Notes: generated from the sequence alone by a model not told the origin. A DNA stretch of 64,000 nucleotides from Pseudomonas sp. HOU2 (GCF_040729435.1 NZ_CP160398.1:5747001-5811000); one strand, 5' to 3'; numbered from the stretch's first letter, positions 24,142-34,098 are shown. Made by a program: numbers and translations.

Positions 24142-25146
24142 TCAGGCTACCTGCGCCTTGGCGCTGGCAATCGAAAACGCCTTCGGCAGGTGGGCGCCAT
24201 TCTTCGCGGCCAAGATCTCGGCCATCACGCTGACAGCGATTTCCGCCGGTGTCTTGCTGCCAATGTAGATGCCGATCGGCCCGTGCAGCCGTTCGAGTGA
24301 CGCCTGGGTCTCACCAAAATGCTCGATCAGACGTTCGCGGCGCAGCTGACTGTTGCGCCTCGAACCGATGGCGCCAATATAAAACGCCGGGCTGTGCAGG
24401 GCTTCGAGCAGTGCCAGATCGTCGAGTCGCGGATCATGACTCAAGGCGACGATGCAGGTGCGCAGATCGACCGCGAAGTCGCGGACCACGTCATCGGGCA
24501 TGCCGATAATCCGCTCCACGCCGTTCACCGCCCAGGTTTCGATGTATTCGGCACGCGGATCGCACACCGCGACCTTGAAGCCGTTGAACAGCGCCATGGT
24601 CGCCAGGTACTCGGCCAGCGCGCCGGCACCGATCATCAGCAGCCGATACCCCGGCCCGAGGGTATTGAGCATCTGTTGGCCGTCGAAACTGAATTGCTCA
24701 GGAGTTGCCGTGGCGTCCAGCGTGACGCGACCGCTGTCCAGTGCCAGGCAGCGGCGCACCAGTTGCCCGGCATCCAGTTGCACCAGCAGTTCGTCCAGCA
24801 CCTGCCACGATGGGTTGAATTCCAGAATCAACTCCAGCGTGCCGCCACAGGGCAAACCGAAACGATGTGCCTCGTCGGCGCTGACGCCGTAGCGCACCAC
24901 CTCGGGCGCACTGTCCTTGAGGCCGCTACCGCCATGGGCGGTGGTGTAGCGATCGATCAGGTCGTCCTCGATGCAGCCGCCGGACACGCTGCCGATCACG
25001 CGCCCGTCGTTACGCAAGGCCATCATCGACCCTGTCGGGCGCGGCGAAGAGCCCCATGTGCGCGCCACCGTGGCGAGCAATACTTGCTCTCCGGCGGCGA
25101 GCCAGTCCCGGGCAGTGCGCAGGACCAGCAAGTCGATGCTTTCCAT
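24142..25146 (-). CDS. XdhC-family molybdenum cofactor insertion protein
   Basis: A 334-residue protein with the N-terminal XdhC/CoxI motifs TWGSSPRPTGS and SGGCIEDD, then a C-terminal Rossmann-like domain (GAGALAEYLA, PRAEY and IGAIGSRRN). Such proteins bind and sulfurate or insert molybdenum cofactor into xanthine-dehydrogenase-family enzymes. The ATG at 25146 has GAGGAA upstream; a TTG one codon earlier is not needed. It is the last gene of the operon 2Fe-2S, molybdopterin subunit, cytochrome c, XdhC, eleven bases after the cytochrome gene. Confidence 0.9.
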   Translation of the reverse strand: MESIDLLVLRTARDWLAAGEQVLLATVARTWGSSPRPTGSMMALRNDGRVIGSVSGGCIEDDLIDRYTTAHGGSGLKDSAPEVVRYGVSADEAHRFGLPCGGTLELILEFNPSWQVLDELLVQLDAGQLVRRCLALDSGRVTLDATATPEQFSFDGQQMLNTLGPGYRLLMIGAGALAEYLATMALFNGFKVAVCDPRAEYIETWAVNGVERIIGMPDDVVRDFAVDLRTCIVALSHDPRLDDLALLEALHSPAFYIGAIGSRRNSQLRRERLIEHFGETQASLERLHGPIGIYIGSKTPAEIAVSVMAEILAAKNGAHLPKAFSIASAKAQVA

Positions 25147-25157
25147 CAAACGTTCCT

Positions 25158-26510
25158 CTAACGCATTTGCAGGATGATCGGGCTGCTGCTGGCCGGATCC
25201 GTGCGTTCACGCAGTTTGTTGACCGCCTGCGCTTCAACGGCACCACCCTGATTGCCCCAGGTGCTGCGCATGAAGCTCAGCACTTCGGCGATCTGTTGAT
25301 CCGATAACTGTTCACGGAATGCCGGCATGCGATAGGCGTCCGGTACTCCGGCGGCCACCACCCGCTGCGAACCGTTGAGGGTGATGTTGATCGCCGAGGC
25401 ACTTTCCTTGGCCAGTGCCGAAGTGGCGCCGGCCAGCGGCGGCATCCATTGCGACTGGCCCTTGCCGTCGAGGCCGTGGCACGAAGCACAGCGTGTGACG
25501 TAGGTATGAGCACCGGGTGCGTCCAGACGTTCCGTTGCCGAAACCGCTTGGTACTGCCATGGCTGGCCGTCGCGCTGACGGTCCCCGGGCAATGACTTGA
25601 GATAACGGGCAATGGCGGTCAGATCGTCATCGCTCATGAACTGCGTCGAGTTGTTGAACGCCTCGGTCATCGAGCCGTAAACCACCGCGTGTTTGTTGCG
25701 CCCGGTCTTGAGGAACTGCACGATCTCCGGCTCACTCCAGCGGCCCAGGCCGGTGTTGTGATCATCACGCAGGCTCGGCGCGTACCAGCCATCGAGCAAG
25801 GCGCCAGCGAGGTACGGCGTGGCGGATTCATCCAGAGCCTTCTCGTTGAACGCCAGACCGCGCGGCGTATGGCAACTGCCGCAGTGCCCGGCGCCTTGAA
25901 CGAGATAAGCGCCGCGATTCCACACGTCATCCTGCGACGGTTTGGCCACGTAAGGTTCGGTATCGGCGAAGACACCGTTCCACAACGCAATCGGCCAGCG
26001 CAGGTTCAACGGGAAAGGAATCGCACTCGGGATATTCGCGTGCTTGACCGGTGCCACGCCTTTCATGAAGAACGCGTACAGCGCTCGCACATCGTCGTCA
26101 CTGAGCTTGGCGTAGGACGGGTAGGGCATCGCCGGGTACAGACGACGGCTGTCGGGTGCCACGCCGTGGCGTACCGCACGATCGAAGTCCGCGAGGCTGT
26201 AGCGACCGATGCCGGTTTCCGGCTCCGGGGTGATGTTGGTCGCGTGGATCGCGCCCAGCGGTGTGGCCATTTCCAGGCCGCCGGCGAACGGCGCACCGCC
26301 CGGCACGCTGTGGCACGCCACGCAATCGCTGAGGCGGGCGACGTATTCGCCACGCGCGACCAGCGCCGGGTCGATATCGGCCACGGCGGTTTGGTTGTGT
26401 TCAAGGCGCGAGACAGGCTCGCGGGTGACATACCAGGCCAGCAGGCCTGCCGCGACCAGGCACGGCACTGCCAGCCAGCCAGCGGTTCTTGCGAATCGGC
26501 GGTTATTCAT
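25158..26510 (-). CDS. Tri-haem membrane-anchored cytochrome c
   Basis: A 450-residue cytochrome with an N-terminal membrane anchor (residues about 8-28) and three CxxCH haem sites: CVACH, CGSCH and CASCH. It resembles the cytochrome subunit of membrane-bound alcohol/aldehyde dehydrogenases. Methionine axial ligands are plausible in the MPYPSY and YRMPAF segments. By context it takes electrons from the 2Fe-2S/molybdopterin dehydrogenase at the periplasmic face and passes them to the respiratory chain. GGAG precedes the start; it follows the molybdopterin gene by 17 bases. Confidence 0.92.
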   Translation of the reverse strand: MNNRRFARTAGWLAVPCLVAAGLLAWYVTREPVSRLEHNQTAVADIDPALVARGEYVARLSDCVACHSVPGGAPFAGGLEMATPLGAIHATNITPEPETGIGRYSLADFDRAVRHGVAPDSRRLYPAMPYPSYAKLSDDDVRALYAFFMKGVAPVKHANIPSAIPFPLNLRWPIALWNGVFADTEPYVAKPSQDDVWNRGAYLVQGAGHCGSCHTPRGLAFNEKALDESATPYLAGALLDGWYAPSLRDDHNTGLGRWSEPEIVQFLKTGRNKHAVVYGSMTEAFNNSTQFMSDDDLTAIARYLKSLPGDRQRDGQPWQYQAVSATERLDAPGAHTYVTRCASCHGLDGKGQSQWMPPLAGATSALAKESASAINITLNGSQRVVAAGVPDAYRMPAFREQLSDQQIAEVLSFMRSTWGNQGGAVEAQAVNKLRERTDPASSSPIILQMR

Positions 26511-26527
26511 GGACGCTCCGGCGCTGA

Positions 26528-28780
26528 TTAACTGAAGGTGTGGCGGCTCATGGGCAGGCTGCGCACCCGTTGCCCGGTCAGCGTTGCCACCGCATTGGCG
26601 ACGGCGGGCGCGACAGCGGGCAACGGTGGTTCACCGATGCCGCCCATTTTTTCTCCACTCTCGACAACACGCACGTGGACCCGGGCCATCCGTGAAGGTG
26701 GCAGGATCGGATACAAGTCGTAGTTGCGCGCGCGCGGCTTGCCATCAATCCACACAGCTTCCTCCACCAGCGTCTGCGACAGCCCCAGTGCCACTGCGCC
26801 ATTGACCTGCGCCTCGACAATTGCCGGATTGACGATGCTGCCGGGGTCGATTGCCTGCCAGATGTCGTGCACCTTGACTTGGCCGTTCTCGATAGAGACC
26901 TCGGCGATCACCGCCGTCTGGGTACCGAACGGCGACGCCATCGCCACGCCTCGCGCACGTTTGCTGCCGTCCGCCGCGGTAAACGGTCCACGCTTCCAGC
27001 CACCCGACAGCTCGCCCACTGCTTGCAGCAGCGTGGTCAGTCGCTGGTTGTCACGCAGCAGATGCAGGCGCAACTCGAACGGGTCCTTGCCGCCCTTGTC
27101 GGCCAGTTCGTCAAGGAACGATTCATAGAAGAAGTCGTTGAGCGAATTGCCCACCGAACGCCAGTAACCGAGCATTGCCGGGCCTTTGGCGTAAATCTGC
27201 GCGATTCGCTTGTTGGGGATCGCGTAGGACTTGCCCGACAAGCCTTCAAGCGCCGTCGGGTCGAGCTTTTCTCCCTGCTTGCCGGCCAGCGCCTCGGTCG
27301 GGCCTTCGGTGGCGCTGATTGCTTCGATTGCCAGCGGCCAGCCGTCATTGTCCAGCGCGGCGCGGAAATTCACCGCCGCCACCGGACGCAGCACATCGCG
27401 CAGGAACTCTTCCTCGCGGCTCCAGATCAGTTTCACCGGGCGGCCAACCGCTTTCGATAACTCGATCGCCTGCGGGTAGGGACTGGCGGCGTCGTAGAGG
27501 AAATGCCGACCGAAGAAGCCCCCGAGCAACGGCGAATGCAAGGTGATGCGCGACGGGTCCAGCCCGGTGCGTTTGGCGATGTCCGCTCGGAACATGTCCG
27601 GCGCCTGATTCGGCAACCAGACCTCCAGCGAACCGTCGGGATTGAATCGGGCCAGCGCCGACGGCGGCTCCAACTGGCCGTGGTTCAGGTACTGGTTGTG
27701 GTAAGTGGCGTCAATCCGGGTTTTGGCGTTGGCCAGAACTGCAGCCACGTCGCCCTCATTTTCATCATCCCTGGCCGGGCCTTTGTCGTCAGCCAGGCGC
27801 TTGAGCCAGGCGTCGCTGGAAAAATCCGCGGGCATCGAGCGTACCTGGCTGTCGGCCGTGGGTTCCTGCCAGTCGACCTGAATCGCTTCCACTGCACGTT
27901 TGGCGTGCCACCAGCGCTCGGCGACCACCGCCACGGCACCCGGCAGGCGATGCACGGAATGCACGCCTTTCATCGCCTTGACCTGCTCTTCGTTGCGCAA
28001 GTTGCCCACGGTCATGCCCAAACGCGGGGCATGCTGAACGGCGGCGTGGAGCATGTCGTCGACCTTCAGGTCGATGCTGTACAGCGCCTTGCCCGTGGAC
28101 TTGTCATAGGCATCGACGCGCTTGACCGGTTTGCCGATCCAGCGGAACTGGCTCGAATCACGCAGTTGCACCGAGGCCGGATCGGGAACCGGCAGATCCA
28201 TGGCGTGTTCGGCCAGTTCGCCGTAGGCCAGCGAGCGGCCCGACCTGGCGTGCACGACTTTGCCGGGTTCGGTACTCAGTTCGCTCACCGGCACCCCCAG
28301 TTGCTGCGCACCGGCCTGCAGCAGCATGGCGCGGGCTAGGGCGCCGAGACGGCGCATCACCGGGTAACTCATGCGCACCGACATGCTGCCGCCGGTGATG
28401 CGCATACCGTTTTCCATCACCACATAGGCTTCGCCGGGCGGCGCGGCTTCGACCAGGAATGTCGACGGGTCGGCATCCAGTTCTTCACCGACGATCTGCG
28501 CCATCGCGGTGAACGTACCCTGTCCGCCTTCCATGAACGGGCAGAGCAGGCGCACGCGGTTGTCCGGGCGGATTTCTAGAAACGCCGGGACTTGCGTGCC
28601 GCGCTCGGCAGTTGCTGCCGCCACTGCGGCTTGCACGCGAGTCGTGCCCAGCGGCAGGCCGAAACCGAGCACCAGTGCGCCGACAGCGGTGCCGGCCAGG
28701 AAACGTCTGCGCGACACGTTGATTGGTTCGTGCAGCGCCAGTGCTGATGCTTCCTGAGCAGGATCGATACGCACGTTCAT
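26528..28780 (-). CDS. Molybdopterin-binding oxidoreductase large subunit (IorB/aldehyde dehydrogenase type), Tat-exported
   Basis: A 750-residue xanthine-oxidase-family subunit. A twin-arginine signal (SRRRFLAG, then a hydrophobic stretch to QAAVAA) predicts folded export. GGFFGRHF and the C-terminal GGIGEPPLPAVAPA, with the likely catalytic Glu, match isoquinoline 1-oxidoreductase beta and related aldehyde oxidoreductases. Two a/b hammerhead-type segments are recognisable. Its ATG overlaps the 2Fe-2S gene stop (TGATG). It presumably hydroxylates an aldehyde or N-heterocycle using water; the substrate is unknown. Confidence 0.92.
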   Translation of the reverse strand: MNVRIDPAQEASALALHEPINVSRRRFLAGTAVGALVLGFGLPLGTTRVQAAVAAATAERGTQVPAFLEIRPDNRVRLLCPFMEGGQGTFTAMAQIVGEELDADPSTFLVEAAPPGEAYVVMENGMRITGGSMSVRMSYPVMRRLGALARAMLLQAGAQQLGVPVSELSTEPGKVVHARSGRSLAYGELAEHAMDLPVPDPASVQLRDSSQFRWIGKPVKRVDAYDKSTGKALYSIDLKVDDMLHAAVQHAPRLGMTVGNLRNEEQVKAMKGVHSVHRLPGAVAVVAERWWHAKRAVEAIQVDWQEPTADSQVRSMPADFSSDAWLKRLADDKGPARDDENEGDVAAVLANAKTRIDATYHNQYLNHGQLEPPSALARFNPDGSLEVWLPNQAPDMFRADIAKRTGLDPSRITLHSPLLGGFFGRHFLYDAASPYPQAIELSKAVGRPVKLIWSREEEFLRDVLRPVAAVNFRAALDNDGWPLAIEAISATEGPTEALAGKQGEKLDPTALEGLSGKSYAIPNKRIAQIYAKGPAMLGYWRSVGNSLNDFFYESFLDELADKGGKDPFELRLHLLRDNQRLTTLLQAVGELSGGWKRGPFTAADGSKRARGVAMASPFGTQTAVIAEVSIENGQVKVHDIWQAIDPGSIVNPAIVEAQVNGAVALGLSQTLVEEAVWIDGKPRARNYDLYPILPPSRMARVHVRVVESGEKMGGIGEPPLPAVAPAVANAVATLTGQRVRSLPMSRHTFS

Positions 28781-29235
28781 CAGGCGTCTCCCTTGCCGGC
28801 CAGCTCATGCACGGCGGCATGAATGGCATTGTACGTGCCGCAACGGCACAGATTGACCATCGCCGCCTCGATCTGCGCGTCACTCGGTTTTGGGTTTTGC
28901 TTGAGCAGCGCCGTGGCAGCCATCACCTGGCCGGACTGGCAGTAGCCGCACTGGGCGACCTGCAGATCAACCCAGGTCGAGACCACGCGTTTGCCGACGT
29001 CATCGGCCTCGATCGCCTCAATGGTGGTGACCTCACGGCCGACCACACCGGCCACCGGCGTGACGCACGAGCGCACCACGTTGCCGTCCACCAACACGGA
29101 GCAGGCGCCACATTGCGCCAGTCCACAGCCGTACTTGGTGCCGGTCATGCCCAGATCATCGCGGATCACCCACAGCAAGGGCGTATCGGCGTCGGCATCG
29201 ACCTGATAGGTTTTCTGGTTGATTCGTAGTTCCAT
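28780..29235 (-). CDS. (2Fe-2S)-binding subunit of the molybdo-oxidoreductase
   Basis: A 151-residue protein with both cluster sites of the family: the plant-ferredoxin-like CGLAQCGAC...C near residues 37-57 and the C-terminal CGYCQSGQ plus CRCGTY. It passes electrons from the molybdenum centre to the cytochrome. It has no signal peptide, so it probably rides through Tat with the large subunit. First gene of the operon; divergent spacing to the AraC gene is not present, as both are on the minus strand with 89 bases between. Confidence 0.93.
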   Translation of the reverse strand: MELRINQKTYQVDADADTPLLWVIRDDLGMTGTKYGCGLAQCGACSVLVDGNVVRSCVTPVAGVVGREVTTIEAIEADDVGKRVVSTWVDLQVAQCGYCQSGQVMAATALLKQNPKPSDAQIEAAMVNLCRCGTYNAIHAAVHELAGKGDA

Positions 29236-29324
29236 GGTTCACCCGCTCGATCATCGGTTGACGTGCATTTTTATAAGCGGTGAAACGCAGCGTGGCGCCT
29301 CACCGGTAAAGCGTGTTCTTTTGC

Positions 29325-30257
29325 TCAACTGGCCGTATTGCCCAGTGCTTCTGCGGCGAAGGGGTCGCCACGCAGCAGCGCGATGTCACGACTGGGTGCG
29401 GTGCCGTACAGGCGTGCGTATTCGCGGCTGAACTGCGAGGGACTTTCATACCCGACCGCAAACGCCGCTCGCGAAACGTCCAGACGCTCCATCAACATCA
29501 GCCGGCGGGCCTCGTTCAAGCGCAGCCATTTCTGGTACTGCAGCGGGCTCATGCCGGTGAGTTGGCGGAAGTGGTGGTGAAAGGTCGGTGCGCTCATCTG
29601 CACCCGCGCCGCCAGCTCATCGATGCGCAGCGCTGCGGTGTAGTTGACCTTGAGCCAGTCAATGGCTTTGGCGATGCGATAACCCTGGCCATCGACGGCC
29701 GTGATCTGCCGCAGCCGCGCGCCTTGATCGGTATGGAGCAGCCGATAGTGGATTTCCCGCAGCACCAGCGGTGCCAGCACCGGGATCGCCTCAGGCTCGT
29801 CGAGCAATGCCAGCAGGCGCTCAAGCGCGCCTTCCAGCGCGCACGACAGGTTGCCAATGCCAGCGCCGGTGTTCATCGACGGCTGCCGTTTCGCAGGCAA
29901 GCCACCTTTGCTGAGGATCTCGGCGAGCATGCCGACATCCAGTTTCAGCACCAGCCCGACACAGGGCTGTTCGGGGCTGGCGAGCATCACTTCGGAAATG
30001 GCGGGCAGATCCAGCGAGGTGACCAGAAACCGCGAGGGGTCGTAGCGGTAACCCTCACCGCCGACCCACAAGCGCTTTTCCCCACGGCCCACCAGAATCA
30101 GGCTCGGCTCGATCATGCACACGCTCGGTGGCGCCGGCTGATCGCGGCGAAACAGCGACAGGCCGGGTACGGACGTGGCGAAGTCACCCGGCACACTCAC
30201 GCGCGGGTCAATGTTCAACGCCAAAGGTGATTCGTGGCGCGCGGGGGTAGGGATCAT
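29325..30257 (-). CDS. AraC-family regulator with N-terminal AraC_N domain
   Basis: A 310-residue regulator. Residues about 25-185 resemble the AraC_N (PF06719) cupin-like domain; two HTH motifs follow (IDELAARVQMSAPTFHHHF and RAAFAVGYESPSQFSREY). AGGAG precedes the start. It is divergent from a YahK-type alcohol dehydrogenase, a common pair in Pseudomonas, where such regulators activate the reductase in response to aldehydes. It may also influence the molybdo-oxidoreductase operon just downstream. Confidence 0.88.
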   Translation of the reverse strand: MIPTPARHESPLALNIDPRVSVPGDFATSVPGLSLFRRDQPAPPSVCMIEPSLILVGRGEKRLWVGGEGYRYDPSRFLVTSLDLPAISEVMLASPEQPCVGLVLKLDVGMLAEILSKGGLPAKRQPSMNTGAGIGNLSCALEGALERLLALLDEPEAIPVLAPLVLREIHYRLLHTDQGARLRQITAVDGQGYRIAKAIDWLKVNYTAALRIDELAARVQMSAPTFHHHFRQLTGMSPLQYQKWLRLNEARRLMLMERLDVSRAAFAVGYESPSQFSREYARLYGTAPSRDIALLRGDPFAAEALGNTAS

Positions 30258-30417
30258 GTCGGGTCGCTCCTGTTGCTCGAACTCTAGTCCGCCCAGCAGA
30301 GGTTTCCTATATACCGCCCTGCAACCTCAGAGGATCAGGCAAGCATTCAAGAGGAATGCACTAGGGCAGAGGCGAATCGACCGGGAGAATGTGTCAAACC
30401 ATTACAGGAGAGCCACC

Positions 30418-31467
30418 ATGCAAGTCTTCGCTTATGGCGCCCATGCGGGCGACAAACCGCTTGAACCTCTGCGCATCACCCGTCGCGATCCCGGCCCGGA
30501 AGACGTGCAGATCGAGATTGCCTATTGCGGTATCTGCCACTCTGATCTGCACCAGGTGCGGGCCGAATGGGAGGGCACACAATATCCTTGCGTGCCCGGT
30601 CACGAGATCGTCGGTCGGGTCACCGCCGTAGGCCAACAGGTCAGCGGCTTCGCTCCGGGTGATCTGGTCGGCGTCGGCTGCATTGTCGACAGCTGCAAGC
30701 ATTGCGAGGAGTGTGCCGAAGGCCTCGAAAACTACTGCGACGGCATGATCGGCACCTACAATTTTCCGACCCCGGACGCCCCCGGCTGGACCCTCGGCGG
30801 CTACTCGCAAGCGATCGTCGTGCATCAGCGCTACGCCCTGCGCATTCGCCACCCCGAGGCTCAACTGGCTGCGGTGGCGCCGCTGCTGTGCGCGGGCATC
30901 ACCACCTGGTCGCCGCTGCGGCACTGGAACGCCGGCCCCGGCAAGAAAGTCGGCGTGGTGGGCATCGGAGGTCTGGGGCACATGGGCATCAAACTGGCGC
31001 ACGCGTTGGGCGCGCACGTCGTGGCGTTCACCACGTCCGAATCGAAACGCGAGGCCGCGAAAAGCCTTGGCGCCGATGAAGTGGTGGTTTCAAGCGATGC
31101 GCAGCAAATGGCCGCGCACCTGAAAAGCTTCGACCTGATCATCAACACCGTGGCCGCCCCCCACGACCTCGACGCTTTGCTGGTGCTGCTCAAGCGTGAC
31201 GGCGCGATGACACTGGTGGGCGCTCCGGCGTCGCCGCATCCATCGCCGAACGTGTTCAACCTGATCATGAAGCGTCGCACCCTCGCGGGATCGATGATCG
31301 GCGGCATTCCGGAGACTCAGGAGATGCTCGATTTCTGTGCCGAACACGGCATCGTCTCGGACATTGAGCTGATCCGTGCCGAGCAGATCAATGAGGCGTA
31401 CGAGCGCATGCTCAAAGGTGACGTCAAATACCGTTTCGTGATCGATAACGCGACGCTGGCACCGTGA
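30418..31467 (+). CDS. Zinc-dependent NADPH aldehyde reductase, YahK-like
   Basis: A 349-residue medium-chain dehydrogenase. Catalytic Zn ligands lie in CGICHSDLH and GHEIVG; structural Zn cysteines are CKHCEECAEGLENYC; GIGGLGHMG is the cofactor motif. Overall pattern, including NFPTPDAPGWTLGGY, matches E. coli YahK, a broad aldehyde reductase. AGGAG lies six bases before the ATG. The 160-base spacer to the divergent AraC gene should hold its promoter. The MFS gene follows 55 bases later. Confidence 0.9.
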   Translation: MQVFAYGAHAGDKPLEPLRITRRDPGPEDVQIEIAYCGICHSDLHQVRAEWEGTQYPCVPGHEIVGRVTAVGQQVSGFAPGDLVGVGCIVDSCKHCEECAEGLENYCDGMIGTYNFPTPDAPGWTLGGYSQAIVVHQRYALRIRHPEAQLAAVAPLLCAGITTWSPLRHWNAGPGKKVGVVGIGGLGHMGIKLAHALGAHVVAFTTSESKREAAKSLGADEVVVSSDAQQMAAHLKSFDLIINTVAAPHDLDALLVLLKRDGAMTLVGAPASPHPSPNVFNLIMKRRTLAGSMIGGIPETQEMLDFCAEHGIVSDIELIRAEQINEAYERMLKGDVKYRFVIDNATLAP

Positions 31468-31522
31468 AAAACAGTGCGTCCGGGCAATCGCCCGGACGCC
31501 TCTCGCAATACAGGTAGTTCCA

Positions 31523-32719
31523 ATGACTTCCCTTTCTACAGAACAACGCGGCTGGAGCGCGGTGTTGGCCATGTCGTTGGCCGCCTTCGCTTTGGTCGCC
31601 TCAGAATTCATGCCGGTCAGCCTGCTGACGCCGATTGCCGCCGATCTGCACATCAGCGAAGGCCAGGCCGGGCAGGGGATTTCCGTGTCCGGTGCATTCG
31701 CCCTGGTGACCAGTCTGGTGATTGCAGCGGTCGCCGCGCGTGTCGAGCGCAAGAAGCTGCTGTTGGGTCTGACCTTGCTGATGATCGTCTCGGGGACGGT
31801 TGTCGCGTTCGCACCGGGCTACCCGTCGTTCATGTTCGGGCGGGCCTTGATCGGCATCGCCATCGGCGGTTTCTGGTCGTTGTCGGCGGCGACCGCAATG
31901 CGTCTGGTGCCGCCTGATCAAGTATCCCGGGCGCTGGCGATCGTCAACGGCGGCAACGCACTGGCGACGGTCATCGCCGCTCCGGCGGGAAGCTTCCTCG
32001 GCTCGCTGATAGGCTGGCGCGGCGCGTTCTTCTGTGTGGTTCCGGTCGCCGCGCTGGCGGCCGTGTGGCTGCTGATCAGCCTGCCGTCCTTCAAGCTCGA
32101 GCGTCAGGCAGGTAGCGGTAATGCCCTGCGGTTGATAAAGCAATGGCCGGTCGCCTTGGGGATGGTCGCCGTCAGCGTATTTTTCATGGGGCAGTTCATG
32201 CTATTCACTTACCTGCGGCCCTTTCTGGAGGTCGTCACCGGGGTCAGCGTTGCAACCCTGTCGTTGATGCTGCTGGGGCTGGGGCTTGCCGGCCTCATCG
32301 GGACCTTTGTGATCGAAAGATTCCTCGGCACTGGCCTGTACCGCACGCTGACGGTTATTCCGCTGATCATGGCGGTGATTGCGCTGGCCCTTGTGAACTT
32401 TGGCGCATCGCCGTTGCTGACCGCGGTGCTGCTCGGGCTATGGGGTCTGGTGGCCACCGCTGCTCCGGTTGGCTGGTGGACCTGGCTGGCACAGACCCTC
32501 CCGGAGGATGCCGAAGCCGGCGGAGGCTTGCTCGTGGCCATCGTGCAACTGGCTATCGCAGCAGGGGCCATCGTCGGTGGGCTGGCGTTTGACCTGAGCG
32601 GTTATAAAGCCACCTTCGAGCTGAGCGCTGCGGTGTTGGTGGTGGCGTCTGCGCTCGCCTGGCTTGCCGGTCGCAGTGCTGAGCAAGTGCATCTGGTCGA
32701 GTCGAACGTGACCGGTTGA
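31523..32719 (+). CDS. MFS exporter, NepI-like (purine ribonucleoside efflux)
   Basis: A 398-residue, 12-TM drug:H+ antiporter-1 family transporter. Segments EFMPVSLLTPIAADLHISEG, GGFWSLSAATAMRLVPP and PVGWWTWLAQTLP closely parallel E. coli NepI, an inosine/guanosine exporter. That likeness is from memory of the NepI sequence and is strong; the substrate here is still inferred. It follows the aldehyde reductase on the same strand and may be co-transcribed. Confidence 0.85.
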   Translation: MTSLSTEQRGWSAVLAMSLAAFALVASEFMPVSLLTPIAADLHISEGQAGQGISVSGAFALVTSLVIAAVAARVERKKLLLGLTLLMIVSGTVVAFAPGYPSFMFGRALIGIAIGGFWSLSAATAMRLVPPDQVSRALAIVNGGNALATVIAAPAGSFLGSLIGWRGAFFCVVPVAALAAVWLLISLPSFKLERQAGSGNALRLIKQWPVALGMVAVSVFFMGQFMLFTYLRPFLEVVTGVSVATLSLMLLGLGLAGLIGTFVIERFLGTGLYRTLTVIPLIMAVIALALVNFGASPLLTAVLLGLWGLVATAAPVGWWTWLAQTLPEDAEAGGGLLVAIVQLAIAAGAIVGGLAFDLSGYKATFELSAAVLVVASALAWLAGRSAEQVHLVESNVTG

Positions 32720-32840
32720 GAGAAGTGAGAGAGTGTTCGTTGAGCGGGCAGCTCGGCTCCAGCAACGGATTTGCAAATGACACCAAGTGTCATATAGTCT
32801 TTCGCGCATCACTCTCTCAGCCCCTCACCAAGGATTTTCA

Positions 32841-33569
32841 ATGAACGTTCATTTCGTCGTCCACGAAGCATTCGAATCACCCGGCGCCTATGAGACCTGG
32901 GTGCGCGAGCGTGGCCATGAAGCGAGCTATTCGCGCGTTCATGCGTTTGAAGCCTTGCCCGCGAGCGTCGAGAACATCGACCTGTTGGTGGTGTTGGGCG
33001 GTCCACAATCGCCGGCGACGAGCAAAGACGAATGCGCGCACTTCGACGCGGCCGCCGAGCGCGATCTGATCGTCCGGGCGATCAACGCGAACAAGGCAGT
33101 GGTCGGCGTTTGCCTGGGTGCGCAATTGCTCGGCGAAGCGCTGGGTGCTGCGCATGGCCACAGTCCGGAAAAAGAGATCGGCAATTTTCCGATCACCTTG
33201 ACCGAGGCAGGCAAGGGCAATGCCAAGGTGGCGCACTTCGGCGATGTGCTGGAAGTCGGGCATTGGCACAACGACATGCCGGGGCTGACGGCGCAGGCGA
33301 AGGTCCTCGCCGTCAGTGAGGGCTGCCCGCGTCAGATAATCGAATACGGCGATCTGGTCTACGGTTTCCAGTGCCACATGGAGTTCACGGCGGAGGTCGT
33401 GGAGCGCTTGATTGCCGCTTCCCCTGAAGAGTTGGCGGCAGCGGTCGATCGTCGTTTCGTTCAGCAGCCGGCGGCACTTCGCACCAACGCGTATGAGCAG
33501 ATGAACCTCAAGCTGTTCGAGTTCCTCGACAAGCTGATGGCGCAGTATCAGCAGCAACGCAAGGGCTAG
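32841..33569 (+). CDS. Class I glutamine amidotransferase-like protein
   Basis: A 242-residue GATase1-fold protein. The nucleophile elbow GVCLGAQLLG with the Cys, the GFQCHMEF His, and a following Glu make a plausible catalytic triad. It resembles GMP-synthase-like stand-alone amidotransferases (YfeJ/gamma-glutamyl hydrolase-like) rather than a synthase partner. AAGGA precedes the start. Its stop overlaps the convergent hypothetical gene by four bases. Acceptor unknown. Confidence 0.85.
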   Translation: MNVHFVVHEAFESPGAYETWVRERGHEASYSRVHAFEALPASVENIDLLVVLGGPQSPATSKDECAHFDAAAERDLIVRAINANKAVVGVCLGAQLLGEALGAAHGHSPEKEIGNFPITLTEAGKGNAKVAHFGDVLEVGHWHNDMPGLTAQAKVLAVSEGCPRQIIEYGDLVYGFQCHMEFTAEVVERLIAASPEELAAAVDRRFVQQPAALRTNAYEQMNLKLFEFLDKLMAQYQQQRKG

Positions 33570-33922
33570 GAATACCGCGCCAGACGCTCGCGCCAGTTGC
33601 CTCCGTGAGTGCGTTGGCATTCCTCCTCGGAGTCGAAACGCACATTGCGCTCTGAAGGGGACAGATCGATATCGCCCTCCTTTAGCGCAGTGGCCGTCAG
33701 TTCGAAGAGACGTGCCTTGGCGTCAGTCAGGGCGAGGTTTTTGTCGGCTTCAGTGTTGAACACCCAGATGACGCTCAGGGTTGCCGCCAGTGCGTTCAGG
33801 TCAGCGGTGTGGGTCAGCCAGGTGAAGCCTTTGATTTCGCTTTTTGCGGTTTCACACGCGTCGGTGAGCGTGGCAATCAAGCGCCGCTCGATCCGCGCCA
33901 GTTCACGTTTTCCAGGGGGCAT
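33566..33922 (-). CDS. Hypothetical protein, 118 residues
   Basis: A cytoplasmic, mostly helical protein with a basic N-terminus (PPGKRELARIERRL) and a charged C-terminus (QRTHGGNWRERLARY). AAGGA precedes the ATG, and third positions are GC-rich, so it is likely a real gene. Family with known function not recognised. It is convergent with the amidotransferase gene. Confidence 0.75.
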   Translation of the reverse strand: MPPGKRELARIERRLIATLTDACETAKSEIKGFTWLTHTADLNALAATLSVIWVFNTEADKNLALTDAKARLFELTATALKEGDIDLSPSERNVRFDSEEECQRTHGGNWRERLARYS

Positions 33923-34003
33923 TGCAGATCCTTTGACGACAGTGGTGGTGTGGTCTCACTGTAATTGCTGAGGTTCAAAAATCCTCATGTCCAACCCGAA
34001 TTC

Positions 34004-34098
34004 CCTTTGGGAGCGAGCTTGCTCGCGAAAGCGGTAGGTCTGTTATGTCAGTGTTGACTGACCCGGCGCCTTCGCGAGCAAGCTCGCTCCCACAAAGG
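34004..34098. repeat. REP pair (TGGGAGCGAGCTTGCTCGCG type), with a third partial half at 34136-34150
   Basis: TTTGGGAGCGAGCTTGCTCG and its reverse complement flank a spacer of about 40 bases. A truncated third half (TTTGTGGGAGTG) lies 40 bases further on. The same type is at 58025-58117 and as one half at 45464-45553. Together they occupy most of the 231 bases between the hypothetical gene and the GST gene. Confidence 0.9.
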